DNA of 64,000 nt from Leptospira paudalimensis. GTDB lineage: Bacteria; Spirochaetota; Leptospiria; Leptospirales; Leptospiraceae. Shown in pieces: positions 37,329 through 46,575 of this stretch (position 1 is the first letter of the stretch; the number at the start of each line of letters is the position of its first letter). The position numbers were made by a program, and so were the translations under genes. Location of the stretch: positions 2,028,676 through 2,092,675 of the forward strand of contig NZ_JAMQPR010000001.1 of NCBI RefSeq assembly GCF_026151345.1. The letters are read 5' to 3'. The notes below the pieces were generated by a model that was given only the letters and a program-made list of their open reading frames with translations, made no database searches and was not told the DNA's origin.

Positions 37329-38537
37329 TTAACCGTGCAGGTTGAGCAGATGACCTAATTTTGTTTTTTTCGTCTGTAAATAACGAGAATTTTCTTCAAC
37401 AGGATCAATTTCAATCGGCACTCTCTCCGTAACATGCAAATTGTATCCTTCAAGTCCTACAATCTTACGAGGGTTATTCGTGATGAGTTTCATCTGTTTT
37501 ACCCCGATGTCTCGTAGGATTTGTGCCCCAATTCCATATTCCCTGAGGTCAGGAGCAAAACCTAATTTTTCATTGGCTTCTACTGTATCCAGGCCACCTT
37601 CTTGTAAGGAATATGCTTTTAGTTTATTGATGATTCCAATCCCACGTCCTTCTTGTCTCATGTAAAGTAGGACACCAGTTCCTTCTTTTTCGATCATTCG
37701 AAGGGCGTTATGAAGTTGAGGTCCACAATCACAACGTTGAGATGAAAAAATATCTCCAGTCAAACACTCACTATGCACTCTTACTAGTACTGGTTTATTT
37801 GGATCGATTTCACCTTTCACAAGAGCCATATGAATTTTATCATCAATCTGAGTGGAATATGCTTTGATTTTAAAATCACCAAACTCGGTTGGAAGATTTG
37901 CTTCTACTTCTAAGTGAATGAGTTTTTCTTTGTGTCGGCGGTATCGGATCAGGTCTTCGATGGTATATATATTTAGACCATGAGTTTTTGCAAATTTTTC
38001 CAAATCAGGAATCCTTGCCATTGATCCATCATCATTCATGATTTCACAAATGACACCACTTGGATAAAGACCTGCTAACTTAGATAAGTCGACAGCTGCT
38101 TCGGTATGACCCGCTCTTCGTAAAACACCACCAGTCACGGCTTGTAAGGGAAATAAATGACCTGGACGCATCAAGTCATCCGGTTTTGTATTTGGATCGA
38201 GTAAAACTTCAACTGTTTTTGCTCTGTCATGAGCAGAGATTCCTGTTGTTGTACCCTGTTTGGCATCAACCGAAACAGTAAAGGCAGTTCCATGTTTGTC
38301 ACCGAGGGATAAATCATCGACCATTTTGCCAAGCCCCAGGCTCTGTAACCTTTCTCTCTCCATTGGGACACAAATGAGTCCCCGTCCATGGGTCGCCATA
38401 AAATTGATTTTGTCTTTGTCTGCAAATTGGGAAGCGCAGACCAAATCTCCTTCATTTTCCCTGTCTTCAGAGTCGACGAGGATGATCATTTTGCCTTGGC
38501 GGATTTCTTCGATTGCTTCTTCGATCGGACGTATCAT
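37329..38537 (-). CDS. ribBA: Bifunctional DHBP synthase / GTP cyclohydrolase II
   Basis: A 402-residue fusion. Residues 1-205 are 3,4-dihydroxy-2-butanone 4-phosphate synthase ([32 protein letters not shown]). Residues 206-402 are GTP cyclohydrolase II with zinc cysteines in [17 protein letters not shown] and MRQEGRGIG. Together they provide both precursors of riboflavin. It stands alone upstream of nothing, converging toward pdxH. I see no FMN riboswitch in the 118 bases before its start. The rest of the pathway (ribE, ribD) lies 0.5 kb away behind an inserted STAS gene. Confidence 0.96.
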   Translation of the reverse strand: MIRPIEEAIEEIRQGKMIILVDSEDRENEGDLVCASQFADKDKINFMATHGRGLICVPMERERLQSLGLGKMVDDLSLGDKHGTAFTVSVDAKQGTTTGISAHDRAKTVEVLLDPNTKPDDLMRPGHLFPLQAVTGGVLRRAGHTEAAVDLSKLAGLYPSGVICEIMNDDGSMARIPDLEKFAKTHGLNIYTIEDLIRYRRHKEKLIHLEVEANLPTEFGDFKIKAYSTQIDDKIHMALVKGEIDPNKPVLVRVHSECLTGDIFSSQRCDCGPQLHNALRMIEKEGTGVLLYMRQEGRGIGIINKLKAYSLQEGGLDTVEANEKLGFAPDLREYGIGAQILRDIGVKQMKLITNNPRKIVGLEGYNLHVTERVPIEIDPVEENSRYLQTKKTKLGHLLNLHG

Positions 38538-38655
38538 GGGGAAAGGCCTCTATATACTAAAACTCTGAAAGCCGTTCCGAATTAAAGAAGATTCCCAAAG
38601 AAATTCATTGATTTTTCCTATTTCTTTTGTCTAAATGTTTCGATCGGAGGGAGCT

Positions 38656-39036
38656 TTGGAGCTAAAATTAAACACCACAGGGAAGATCAAAACGATAGAA
38701 ATCGCAGGTAAGTTTGATATCGAATCAACAGAAGAATTTGAATCGATTTTTAACAAACTCATCGAATCCAGCCCAAGTCTTGTTTCGGTAGAAATGAGTC
38801 GGCTGGATTACATTGACTCTTCCGGAATTGGATCTCTCATCAAAAGCCTTAATTCCTTAAAAAACAAAAAAGGAAAACTCCTCCTCGTTGGAATGAAACC
38901 GATGATCCAAAACGTTTTCAAACTCGCTAAACTGGATATGTTTTTTGAGATTCTGAGTAGTTCCGATTTTCAAACGAGGTACGTCGACGGGGATTCTGAT
39001 GATTCCGACATTGACGATTTACTAAAAAGAAATTAA
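38656..39036 (+). CDS. STAS-domain anti-sigma factor antagonist
   Basis: A 126-residue SpoIIAA/RsbV-like protein. The phosphorylatable Ser lies in DYIDSSGIGSLIKSL. The C-terminus is a short acidic tail. The start is TTG at 38656, with GGAGG five bases ahead; the ATG at 38635 has no such site and would put the ribosome site inside the gene. Such proteins switch between an anti-sigma kinase and a phosphatase of the SpoIIE type, and one lies at 19.6 kb. It is a single gene on the plus strand between the minus-strand ribBA and ribE. Confidence 0.88.
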   Translation: MELKLNTTGKIKTIEIAGKFDIESTEEFESIFNKLIESSPSLVSVEMSRLDYIDSSGIGSLIKSLNSLKNKKGKLLLVGMKPMIQNVFKLAKLDMFFEILSSSDFQTRYVDGDSDDSDIDDLLKRN

Positions 39037-39041
39037 TTTCC

Positions 39042-39650
39042 TTACGATTCCCCTCTTTTTGCCAAATAGTTTTCAATGTATTTGGCAAGTACATCCACTT
39101 CCACATTGAGTTTTCCATCTACTTTCCAAAACTTCGCATTTGTTTTTTGCATGGTTTCTGGTATAAGGATGAGTTGGATTTTGCCATCTTCAATATCTAC
39201 AACGGTTAAGCTGATTCCATCCAATGTGACGGAACCTTTTTTCACAAAAAACCGGCGTAGGTCTTCTGGGATCTCCACCCAAAACTCTTCGACTTCATTT
39301 TCAATTTGTTTTCGGCTGATGACTTTTGCAACTCCATCGACATGGCCTTGGACCATATGACCACCAAACCGTTGTCCCATGGCCATAGCTCGTTCTAGAT
39401 TGACAACAGATCCTTCCCCTAATCTCGATAAGTTGGTTAGTTCCAAAGACTTAAAAGATGCATAAAACTGAAAAATATTCCCCAAATCAGAAAATTTGGT
39501 AACTGTCATACAAGCGCCATTGATAGCAATGGAATCACCTAATTTTATATCAGGATTCTCCCATTCTGTAACAACAGTAAATTGGATCCCAGAATCAATG
39601 GGTTCAATTTGGATGACTTTTCCAAGAGTTTCAACAAGGCCTGTAAACAT
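39042..39650 (-). CDS. ribE: Riboflavin synthase alpha chain
   Basis: A 202-residue enzyme of two similar lumazine-binding halves. MFTGLVE at the start and GGHMVQGHVDGVAKV in the second half are diagnostic, with GDSIAINGACMTV and GSVTLDGISLTV as the matching loops. It dismutates 6,7-dimethyl-8-ribityllumazine to riboflavin. It follows ribD after 3 bases, so they are coupled. The name ribC is used for the same protein in some genomes. Confidence 0.96.
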   Translation of the reverse strand: MFTGLVETLGKVIQIEPIDSGIQFTVVTEWENPDIKLGDSIAINGACMTVTKFSDLGNIFQFYASFKSLELTNLSRLGEGSVVNLERAMAMGQRFGGHMVQGHVDGVAKVISRKQIENEVEEFWVEIPEDLRRFFVKKGSVTLDGISLTVVDIEDGKIQLILIPETMQKTNAKFWKVDGKLNVEVDVLAKYIENYLAKRGES

Positions 39651-39653
39651 AGT

Positions 39654-40940
39654 TTAAATTCTCCTTTTTGGTTTCCGAATGAAAATAGAATTGGAACCAA
39701 TTGCAAATTCAGAGTGAATTGGTTCATTATGATACAAAAATGGAATTCCATCGGGAATCGATTTTTCCAAATTCCGTATCTCCAAAATACAATCTTCCTC
39801 TGCGAGTTCTTTCTCTAAAAAATTTGGGAAAAAACTTCCCGCCTCACATAACACAGTATTAATGCCAATTTTACCCAATGTTTGTAAAAACAAATTCCCA
39901 TCCGTTTTTTCAATTGGAAATACAGGATGGGAAGAAAGGGTTTCAATTTTAGATTTGATTTGATCTGGTAAACCATTCCGAATACCAACACCATTTTCAT
40001 TGTTAAGTTGGAAAAAAAGGCAAAGTTTTTTAGCATACCGTTCGTTCAGTTCTTCTTGTTTTTTCCAAAACGACTCACTGGGAAGGGCTTTCATGTCTAA
40101 AACAAAGACACGGTAAGGTTGGTATTTTTCTTCTTCTAATTGATGAGTTACAACAGATTCTTTCCCCCACTGAGAAAGTGCAGAAAACAAATGGCTAGCT
40201 GCGTCAAAAAATGGAATAAGTTCTGTAACTCGTTTGAGAATTCCAGCTATCTTAATCATAGAATCAGTGATTCTAAAATTTAACGATGGTTCGTCGACTT
40301 TTAATGTATTAGGACCCACTGCTACTGCATCAAATTTCCCACGTAACATTTGTAAATATATGTCTGAGTCTTCGCCACTGACTCTTTCTTTTCGATAATC
40401 AGAACTTGTATAATTCCCTTCTTTCGAAGTGGCAACTTTGATCCAAACCCAAGGGGATCCAGTTTTCATACGTTTGAGAAACCCTTGTAAAAAAGGTAAG
40501 GATGTATTTGCAAGAACGGGATCCAATCGAACTTGAATCCCCTTTTGTTTGTAAGAAGACCAATCTCCAGATGTAATTAGTGGATTTGGGTCCTTCCATC
40601 CCACAAGTAATTCTTTCGGTTGGTATTCTATCACCAAATCTCGGCAAGGTGGTGTTTTTCCAAAATGAGTACAAGGTTCAAGGCTAACAGATAAAATGGA
40701 ATCTGAAGGGATTGGGTTGGGTCTAATTTGGGATTGGGAATGTTTTTTTGCAAATAAGGAGAAAAGTTCCCTTTCAGCGTGGTTTCCTCCAAATTCTTGG
40801 GTATGTGCTTTTTCTAACACATCCCCATTTTCATTGGTAAGAACTGCTGAGACAGGGGGGTTTCCACCGGTTTTGCCCATGGCAAGAAACCCGAGTAAGG
40901 AATGTAGAGAATAAAGTTCCTTCTTTTTCCCTACATCCAT
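39654..40940 (-). CDS. ribD: Riboflavin biosynthesis deaminase/reductase
   Basis: A 428-residue fusion, longer than the usual 370. The deaminase has NHAERE (zinc His and catalytic Glu) and EPCTHFGKTPPC (zinc cysteines; normally GRTPPC). The reductase part begins near 165 (IKVATSKEGNYT), with the usual VGPNTLKVDEPSLN (normally GxxTxxxDxPxL). A region of about 60 residues (around 250-310) in the reductase looks like an insertion with weak similarity. It lies 10 bases after secF, so it reads through from the sec genes. Confidence 0.9.
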   Translation of the reverse strand: MDVGKKKELYSLHSLLGFLAMGKTGGNPPVSAVLTNENGDVLEKAHTQEFGGNHAERELFSLFAKKHSQSQIRPNPIPSDSILSVSLEPCTHFGKTPPCRDLVIEYQPKELLVGWKDPNPLITSGDWSSYKQKGIQVRLDPVLANTSLPFLQGFLKRMKTGSPWVWIKVATSKEGNYTSSDYRKERVSGEDSDIYLQMLRGKFDAVAVGPNTLKVDEPSLNFRITDSMIKIAGILKRVTELIPFFDAASHLFSALSQWGKESVVTHQLEEEKYQPYRVFVLDMKALPSESFWKKQEELNERYAKKLCLFFQLNNENGVGIRNGLPDQIKSKIETLSSHPVFPIEKTDGNLFLQTLGKIGINTVLCEAGSFFPNFLEKELAEEDCILEIRNLEKSIPDGIPFLYHNEPIHSEFAIGSNSIFIRKPKRRI

Positions 40941-40950
40941 TTAGTTTAAG

Positions 40951-41889
40951 TTAAGCGAACTTTTTCTTCCTGAGTTGGTCATAAATCTCAGAAATGGGAG
41001 CTGCAATGTAAATGGAAGAATAAGTTCCAACGATTACACCAAATAGTAATACAAAGGCAAAGTCATACAATTCTGCTGCTCCGCCTACAATGATAGCCAC
41101 AACGGAGATCATTGTTGTAAACGATGTATTGATAGTTCTACCAAGAGTTTGTGCAATCGATACATTGATGATATTGGAAAGAGCTAAATTATCTTTTCCA
41201 TGTGCATTTTCTCGAATCCTGTCAAACACCACAATTTTATCATTGATAGAATATCCAAGTAGCGTAAGCAGTGCTGCAATGATCGGTACACTTGGTTTGA
41301 TTTGTAAAAATCCGATGAGAGCAAGTGTCATCAAAATATCATGAACAAGAGCAATAGCTGATGCAAGGGCAAACTTAAACTGCGATCGAATGCTCAAATA
41401 CAATAGGATGATGGCAAGTGTAGTTAAAAGTAAGGTGATTCCAACCTCTGTTAATTCTCCACCAACAACTGCACCTACTTGGTCTGCAGATAAAACTTTT
41501 TCTTTAGGAAGGTTAAACTCAAAACGTAAAAGTTGAACAAACCTGTCAATCGCCGACGTAGAAGATTCTCTTTTGTCCTCAGGGATTTCTTTATAGAGAG
41601 CTTCAATTGTAGGGAGGGAGCCGAGACCAATATCCAATTGGTAAATATTCTTTTCCTTTTCCAGTAAAATCACAACAGCTTCAATTTGTTTGGATTGGAA
41701 ATATGTTTCGATATCAGTTCTTGTTTTGTCTTTTGGGAGTTCAACAACCGTACGAAGTCCCCCATTAAAATCGAGAGAGTGAGCAAACCCACCGTATTTC
41801 GAAAATGTCACAACAAAACCAAATACAATTGCTAAGAAAGAAAGACTAAGAGTGAAGTATTTATACTTCGTGAAATTGATATTACGCAT
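40951..41889 (-). CDS. secF: Protein translocase subunit SecF
   Basis: A 312-residue RND-type subunit from the ATG at 41889, with GAGGG five bases upstream. One N-terminal membrane segment, a periplasmic domain with SLDFNGGLRTVVEL, and five segments near the C-terminus with SIRSQFKFALASAIALVHDI, YSINDKIVVFDRIREN and TLGRTINTSFTTM are visible. With SecD it uses proton motive force to finish export of proteins. The start overlaps the secD stop by 8 bases. ribD follows. Confidence 0.95.
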   Translation of the reverse strand: MRNINFTKYKYFTLSLSFLAIVFGFVVTFSKYGGFAHSLDFNGGLRTVVELPKDKTRTDIETYFQSKQIEAVVILLEKEKNIYQLDIGLGSLPTIEALYKEIPEDKRESSTSAIDRFVQLLRFEFNLPKEKVLSADQVGAVVGGELTEVGITLLLTTLAIILLYLSIRSQFKFALASAIALVHDILMTLALIGFLQIKPSVPIIAALLTLLGYSINDKIVVFDRIRENAHGKDNLALSNIINVSIAQTLGRTINTSFTTMISVVAIIVGGAAELYDFAFVLLFGVIVGTYSSIYIAAPISEIYDQLRKKKFA

Positions 41890-43816
41890 GTTTACCCTCT
41901 TTTTTTCCAAAGAAAAAAGGCCTTAAGTTCAAATGATGGATTCCCATTCGGTTCACAGAAAGTTCCATAAACAAACGAGATAAAAATAAGGATGTGAAAA
42001 GTGTTGTCACGATACCCCAACAAAGTGTGATCGCAAAACCTTTGATAGGTCCATTTCCAAGGCGGATCATTAAAATCCCTGCAATTAAAGTTGTGACGTT
42101 TGCATCCATAATGGTCCAGAAGGCATTTTCAAAACCCCTCGTAACAGCAATGGACAATGCCCTTCCTTCTTCGATTTCTTCTCGTATCCTTTCATAGATA
42201 ATTACGTTTGCATCGACTGCCATACCAGCTGTTAAGATGATCCCCGCAATCCCTGGAAGGGTAAGCGTAAAATCCATAAGTGTTAAAAGAGCCGCAAGGA
42301 TGATGATATTCACAAGTAAGGAAAGATCAGCAATAAAACCACCTAAGCGGTAATAGAAGATCATATAAACCATCACTAAGAAAAATCCAATCGCAACAGC
42401 CTTTACACCCACTTCAATGGATTCAATCCCAAGGGTTGGTCCAATAAAACGCATTTCCAAAACGGAAAGTGGAATCGGTAATGCCCCTTCTGAAATTACG
42501 TTTGCCAAACGAATGGCTTCTTGTTCAGAAAAACTTCCAGAAATTTCGGCACGACCACCAGCAATTGGATCATTGATCACAGGATTGGAGATCACTTTAT
42601 CACCCCAAACAATTGCTAGGTTACGGCCTCGGTTTTCAGAAGTTAGGTCAAAAAATTTCTCAGCACCATTTGGTGTTAGGGTGAAACTTACCATCCATCC
42701 ATAGGAATTGGAATTATAAGATGGTTGTGCATTGGTCATATCATTGCCAGAGAGGGCAATTTTACGTTCCAAAACTACAAAACTTCTAGGGAGTAACGTT
42801 GACTTAGCAGAATTCCCACGAGCCCACATCGCATACACTTTGTAATCTTTTGGAATATTGTATTTTCTTTCTAGTTCAGCCAAAAACTCATCTTGGGCTT
42901 TTTTCCCTGCTTTGTTTTTTACAAGTTCTTGGAATAAATAAATATCAGTTTTTTCTCTTTGTCCAAGATCCATCATTCGTCTCTCGTTTTCAGCAATTTG
43001 AGATTTGAATGTAAATGGATTTGGTTCTTCTAAGCGGTATTCAACAGTTTCCGTGTTTTGTAAAATTTCTAAAATCGCAGCGGAGTTAGAAACACCAGGA
43101 AGGGAAACTTCGATCGCATCTTGTTCTTTTTGGATCCTAACTTGTGGTTCTGTTAGGTTTTGAGTTGTGAGACGATTATCAATGATCATCTTTGCTTTTT
43201 CTAACTCAACGATCTTACGCATCGGAGATAAATCAAAACTAGATTCAATTTCAGAAAGTCGATTTTTAGCTTTTTCTTTCTCTTCAGGTTTTGCCGCTTG
43301 GTTGTTCAATGTAAGATTTAATTCCGTAATTTCTTTTGCATACAAATCACGTAATTTTGAAGTATAATCCTCAAAATCCCCTTTTAAAACAACTCTCATC
43401 CCACCTTGTAAGTCGAGACCAAGTTTGATGGATAAAGATTTTCCGCCACGGATCATATTTTCAATCCATGTAGGTTCCAATTTGTTTTTGGATTCATTCA
43501 CAAGACTTTGGTTCTCTTGGGAAATTTGGTTAATTTTAGCAGAAGTGATAAAACGTCCCTGTATTGTATAAAAAGGATTTTCTTTAGGAGGGAGTGTTCC
43601 TTTTGGTTCGATGGTCCAACCAGAACTTTTTCCATAATCTTTTTCCCAACGATCAAAAAGCCCACTAACAAGCGTCTTTTGATCTGCTTCAGGAAGTGAA
43701 TACACATCCTCTCTCACAACCACTTTTAAAGTACGGTCGGCAAAGTTTGGGTATAAAATGGTAAAGGATACCACTAATATGAAAAACGGTAGAAGTAAGA
43801 GTCGATACGATTGCAA
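41882..43816 (-). CDS. secD: Protein translocase subunit SecD
   Basis: A 644-residue membrane protein. The N-terminal segment is followed by a large periplasmic part containing KLGLDLQGGMRVVL, a charged coiled region (about 150-215) and the P1 head with IGPTLG. Six membrane segments end the protein with GMAVDANVIIYERIREE and GFAITLCWGIVTTLFTSL. It pairs with SecF; the two overlap. The coiled insertion makes it longer than the E. coli 615 residues. The unknown protein and YajC genes lie just upstream in the same operon. Confidence 0.95.
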   Translation of the reverse strand: MQSYRLLLLPFFILVVSFTILYPNFADRTLKVVVREDVYSLPEADQKTLVSGLFDRWEKDYGKSSGWTIEPKGTLPPKENPFYTIQGRFITSAKINQISQENQSLVNESKNKLEPTWIENMIRGGKSLSIKLGLDLQGGMRVVLKGDFEDYTSKLRDLYAKEITELNLTLNNQAAKPEEKEKAKNRLSEIESSFDLSPMRKIVELEKAKMIIDNRLTTQNLTEPQVRIQKEQDAIEVSLPGVSNSAAILEILQNTETVEYRLEEPNPFTFKSQIAENERRMMDLGQREKTDIYLFQELVKNKAGKKAQDEFLAELERKYNIPKDYKVYAMWARGNSAKSTLLPRSFVVLERKIALSGNDMTNAQPSYNSNSYGWMVSFTLTPNGAEKFFDLTSENRGRNLAIVWGDKVISNPVINDPIAGGRAEISGSFSEQEAIRLANVISEGALPIPLSVLEMRFIGPTLGIESIEVGVKAVAIGFFLVMVYMIFYYRLGGFIADLSLLVNIIILAALLTLMDFTLTLPGIAGIILTAGMAVDANVIIYERIREEIEEGRALSIAVTRGFENAFWTIMDANVTTLIAGILMIRLGNGPIKGFAITLCWGIVTTLFTSLFLSRLFMELSVNRMGIHHLNLRPFFFGKKEGKHA

Positions 43817-43838
43817 GTTGGTTTGCTCCTAAAAAAAT

Positions 43839-44468
43839 TTATCTTCTATATGAACGGCTGCTAGAGCTTGGACGTGCGGATCTAAGTCTATAAAAAGCAA
43901 ATAGAATGATGATTCCAAGGATCATCATTGCTTTTTTGTATTTTGCAAAAAAATCGGAAAAGTTAAAGAATGATTTTCCTGAATCTTTGTTTCCATTTGA
44001 TTCAGATGCAACATTCGTAACTTCAGTATTTGCTAATTTTAAGTCAGAAGCAAAACCTGGAAGTCCAGACGGTTCTACAGAGACTTGTGGATCTAACCAA
44101 TTTGCGTTGGTTACAACTTCTTCCTCTTCGGTCACCAATGGTTGTTTTTCCACTGGATTCAAAGTTTTTTCCACAACCACTGGATTACCATTTTGGTTCG
44201 CCACCAAATTATTATTTTGTGGAACGGTTTCTGTAGCCAGTTGGTTTTGTTTTGATTTCTTTTTGGATTTTTTCTTCTTCCCTGTTGTGGTTCCAGTCTG
44301 AGTTACAACGTTTGTTTGTTTTTTGGTTGTTGTTTGGACTGAATCTTCCTTGGGTTTAGTGGTAGTTTTAGGTTTATCATTCACCTTATCCAAAAAATCC
44401 AAACCCTCTTGTGATAAGAGGGATGTTGTAAAAACTAGAAGCAGTATTAGGGAGAAGAATGATTTCAT
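43839..44468 (-). CDS. Exported low-complexity membrane protein between YajC and SecD
   Basis: A 209-residue protein from the ATG at 44468. A signal peptide (MKSFFSLILLLVFTTSLLSQ) is followed by a long Lys/Thr/Gln/Asn/Val-rich region and by a membrane segment (AMMILGIIILFAFYRL) with a Ser/Arg-rich tail RPSSSSRSYRR. Topology is therefore periplasmic or looped with a C-terminal cytoplasmic anchor. I recognise no domain. The gene starts 1 base after the yajC stop and lies 22 bases before secD, so it is in the Sec operon and could be an accessory of the holotranslocon. Confidence 0.72.
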   Translation of the reverse strand: MKSFFSLILLLVFTTSLLSQEGLDFLDKVNDKPKTTTKPKEDSVQTTTKKQTNVVTQTGTTTGKKKKSKKKSKQNQLATETVPQNNNLVANQNGNPVVVEKTLNPVEKQPLVTEEEEVVTNANWLDPQVSVEPSGLPGFASDLKLANTEVTNVASESNGNKDSGKSFFNFSDFFAKYKKAMMILGIIILFAFYRLRSARPSSSSRSYRR

Positions 44469-44469
44469 C

Positions 44470-44793
44470 TTATGCTTTTTTCTTGAGGATAGCGCTAGTA
44501 TCAAATGTTACATTTGTATTCGCTGCCACATTCAAAACAACTGTTTCATTATTGTCTTTGAACTCTACGATTTTACCGTGAAGGCCACTACTTGTCACAA
44601 CAGTATCTCCTTTTTGGAGGTTCGTGATCATTTCTTTTCTTTTTTTCTCTTCCTTTTTGTTAGGGAGGATCACAAGAAAGTACATTGCCACGAGCATGAT
44701 CGGAATGATGATGAGCGACTGAAGAGAAGACTTAGCTCCTTCTTCTTGGGCAAGGATTAGGAATTGGGATGTGAGAAAATCTAAATTGAGCAT
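44470..44793 (-). CDS. yajC: Preprotein translocase subunit YajC
   Basis: A 107-residue protein with one membrane segment (about 27-44, IIIPIMLVAMYFLVILP) and the family pattern PNKKEEKKRKEMITNLQKGDTVVTSSGLHGKI. It forms part of the SecDF-YajC complex. The 26-base gap to trpD's end and the tight spacing to the next gene show that it heads the sec part of the block. Confidence 0.95.
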   Translation of the reverse strand: MLNLDFLTSQFLILAQEEGAKSSLQSLIIIPIMLVAMYFLVILPNKKEEKKRKEMITNLQKGDTVVTSSGLHGKIVEFKDNNETVVLNVAANTNVTFDTSAILKKKA

Positions 44794-44819
44794 AGCTATT
44801 TATCCAATGTTTACAGGCC

Positions 44820-45848
44820 TTATGTTAAATTCAATGTTTCACGAGTGAATCGGAGAACTTTTTTCGATAATAATGCATCTCTCGCAATTTGGTAACCAGA
44901 TGGAATGTCTTTTGTTTCACCGAGTAAAAATAAAGACACTCCGGCGTTCAGCGCCACCATTGCCGTTCCACCTGTTGGCCGAGACGGGTCAAGGACAGCA
45001 CGAAAGAGTGACTCTGCCCCTTCTTTGGAAGAAGAGAACACTGTATTTCGATCCAATTCGCTGGCCTCCAAATGGAGCTCCTTCGGATCAAAACTGAGTT
45101 CTTTAGTGGTCTTTCCATCAAAATAGGCATAATCCGTTGGTTCAAATATGGAAAATTCATCGAGACCATCCCTGGAATGGCAAACGAGAGCGCCTTTTGC
45201 CCCTAATTTTGCCAAAATTTCCACCATCGGCAAACACAAAGAACGTTCATACACTCCCACAATTTGGTGTGAAGGGGAAAAGGGATTGGATAGAGGTCCA
45301 ATCAAATTAAAAAATGTGCGAAAACCCAGTGCCGTCCTAACGGGACCTGCATATTTCATGGCCGGATGCCAGGAAGGTGCAAACAAAAATACAAACCCTG
45401 TGCGCACGAACTCTGCTTCACAGGTTTCGTGGGTTTGTTCAAGAGGATACCCAAGTTTGGAAAGGATATCAGAACTTCCGGATAGGGAAGATACAGACCG
45501 GTTCCCATGTTTAGCCACTTTGTGACCAAGACTTGCTAAAGTGAGTGCTGATAGAGTGGAAACATTGAGTGTTCCCTTTCCATCCCCACCAGTCCCACAA
45601 GTGTCTAAAAAATCAAAACCAAACTTGGTATTCGGTTTGATGGCATGATTTCGCATGGCCCGAACAAATCCGTACAATTCGTCCGTTGTTTCCCCTTTCA
45701 TTTTCATGGCAGTGAGAAAGGATGCAAGGACAGGTTCTGACACTTTGCCATCCATCACTTCATTTAAAAAGTATTCTGCATGGGTATCCACCAAATGGTG
45801 CCCAGACACCACTTGGCCGAGGATTTCCTTACTTGTGAGAGCGGTCAT
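44820..45848 (-). CDS. trpD: Anthranilate phosphoribosyltransferase
   Basis: A 342-residue enzyme of tryptophan synthesis joining PRPP and anthranilate. Motifs are DTCGTGGDGKGTLNVSTL (PRPP loop), KHGNRSVSSLSGSSD and GPLSNP. No TrpG domain is fused. Its start overlaps the end of pgsA by 20 bases. No other trp gene is in the window, so the pathway genes are split. The length is normal. Confidence 0.94.
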   Translation of the reverse strand: MTALTSKEILGQVVSGHHLVDTHAEYFLNEVMDGKVSEPVLASFLTAMKMKGETTDELYGFVRAMRNHAIKPNTKFGFDFLDTCGTGGDGKGTLNVSTLSALTLASLGHKVAKHGNRSVSSLSGSSDILSKLGYPLEQTHETCEAEFVRTGFVFLFAPSWHPAMKYAGPVRTALGFRTFFNLIGPLSNPFSPSHQIVGVYERSLCLPMVEILAKLGAKGALVCHSRDGLDEFSIFEPTDYAYFDGKTTKELSFDPKELHLEASELDRNTVFSSSKEGAESLFRAVLDPSRPTGGTAMVALNAGVSLFLLGETKDIPSGYQIARDALLSKKVLRFTRETLNLT

Positions 45849-46575
45849 AAAATATCCTTTTGAGATTAGAAAAGGTTAATAATTGGTAATTGGTAATGAT
45901 GTACCGTAGTCCTGAAATCACAGTGATAAACGTGGTGAATAACATTCCAAAGTAAGGAACAAACGAAGCAATGGAATCAAATATATCTTTCCAACTGATA
46001 TTATCAGAGGTATTTACCATCGTATAAAACTCATTAGCATGTTGGGATGCCACTTCAAATGTAGAATACCCAGCAAGTTTTCCCATTGCATAGGTTTCAT
46101 TGATCATAGCGCGGCGTTTTCCAGAGATGAGCATAAACACCACGAGGATGATAAGAATCGCTCCCATTTGGAATGCTGTTTTCACTTTTCCCATCATGGT
46201 GGTACGAAGGCTATTTCCCGAACGAACCGCAATGTAACGAAGGAAGGTGATGAGCATATCTCGCCCAACTATTAGGACTACCATCCAAACTTCGATGGGT
46301 TCATGGATGAATAAAAAAGTAACAAAACAGCCAATGACTAAAAATTTATCAGCGAGCGGATCTAGGAATTTTCCAAATTCGGTTTGTTGGTTCCATTTTC
46401 TAGCAAGATACCCATCGACTAAATCGGTGAGTGATGCGAGTGCAAACAGTACAAAGGCAAAAATTTGGTATTCCCATTCCTTTTGGAATAAGGCAAAGAT
46501 AAAAAATGGCAATGCCAGTACACGGAGTACGGTTAGTAAATTTGGGATATTGGCAATGGTTTTCCAATCTTCCAC
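45829..46575 (-). CDS. pgsA: CDP-diacylglycerol-glycerol-3-phosphate 3-phosphatidyltransferase
   Basis: A 248-residue membrane enzyme from the GTG at 46575; a TTG four codons upstream (46587) is also possible. GTG is preferred because GGTGG lies four bases before it and it overlaps the rimO stop (TAGTG). The CDP-alcohol motif DLVDGYLARKWNQQTEFGKFLDPLADK has all of D-x2-D-G-x2-A-R-x8-G-x3-D-x3-D. It makes phosphatidylglycerol phosphate. The insertion of about 50 residues (140-190) makes it longer than the usual 185-200. The rodZ-rimO-pgsA neighbourhood recalls the rodZ-pgsA order of Firmicutes. Confidence 0.92.
   Translation of the reverse strand: MEDWKTIANIPNLLTVLRVLALPFFIFALFQKEWEYQIFAFVLFALASLTDLVDGYLARKWNQQTEFGKFLDPLADKFLVIGCFVTFLFIHEPIEVWMVVLIVGRDMLITFLRYIAVRSGNSLRTTMMGKVKTAFQMGAILIILVVFMLISGKRRAMINETYAMGKLAGYSTFEVASQHANEFYTMVNTSDNISWKDIFDSIASFVPYFGMLFTTFITVISGLRYIITNYQLLTFSNLKRIFYDRSHK

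Noticed and set aside
38538..38655. FMN riboswitch before ribBA, or before ribD
   Set aside because: No RFN-element core sequences are seen before ribBA, and ribD starts only 10 bases after secF.
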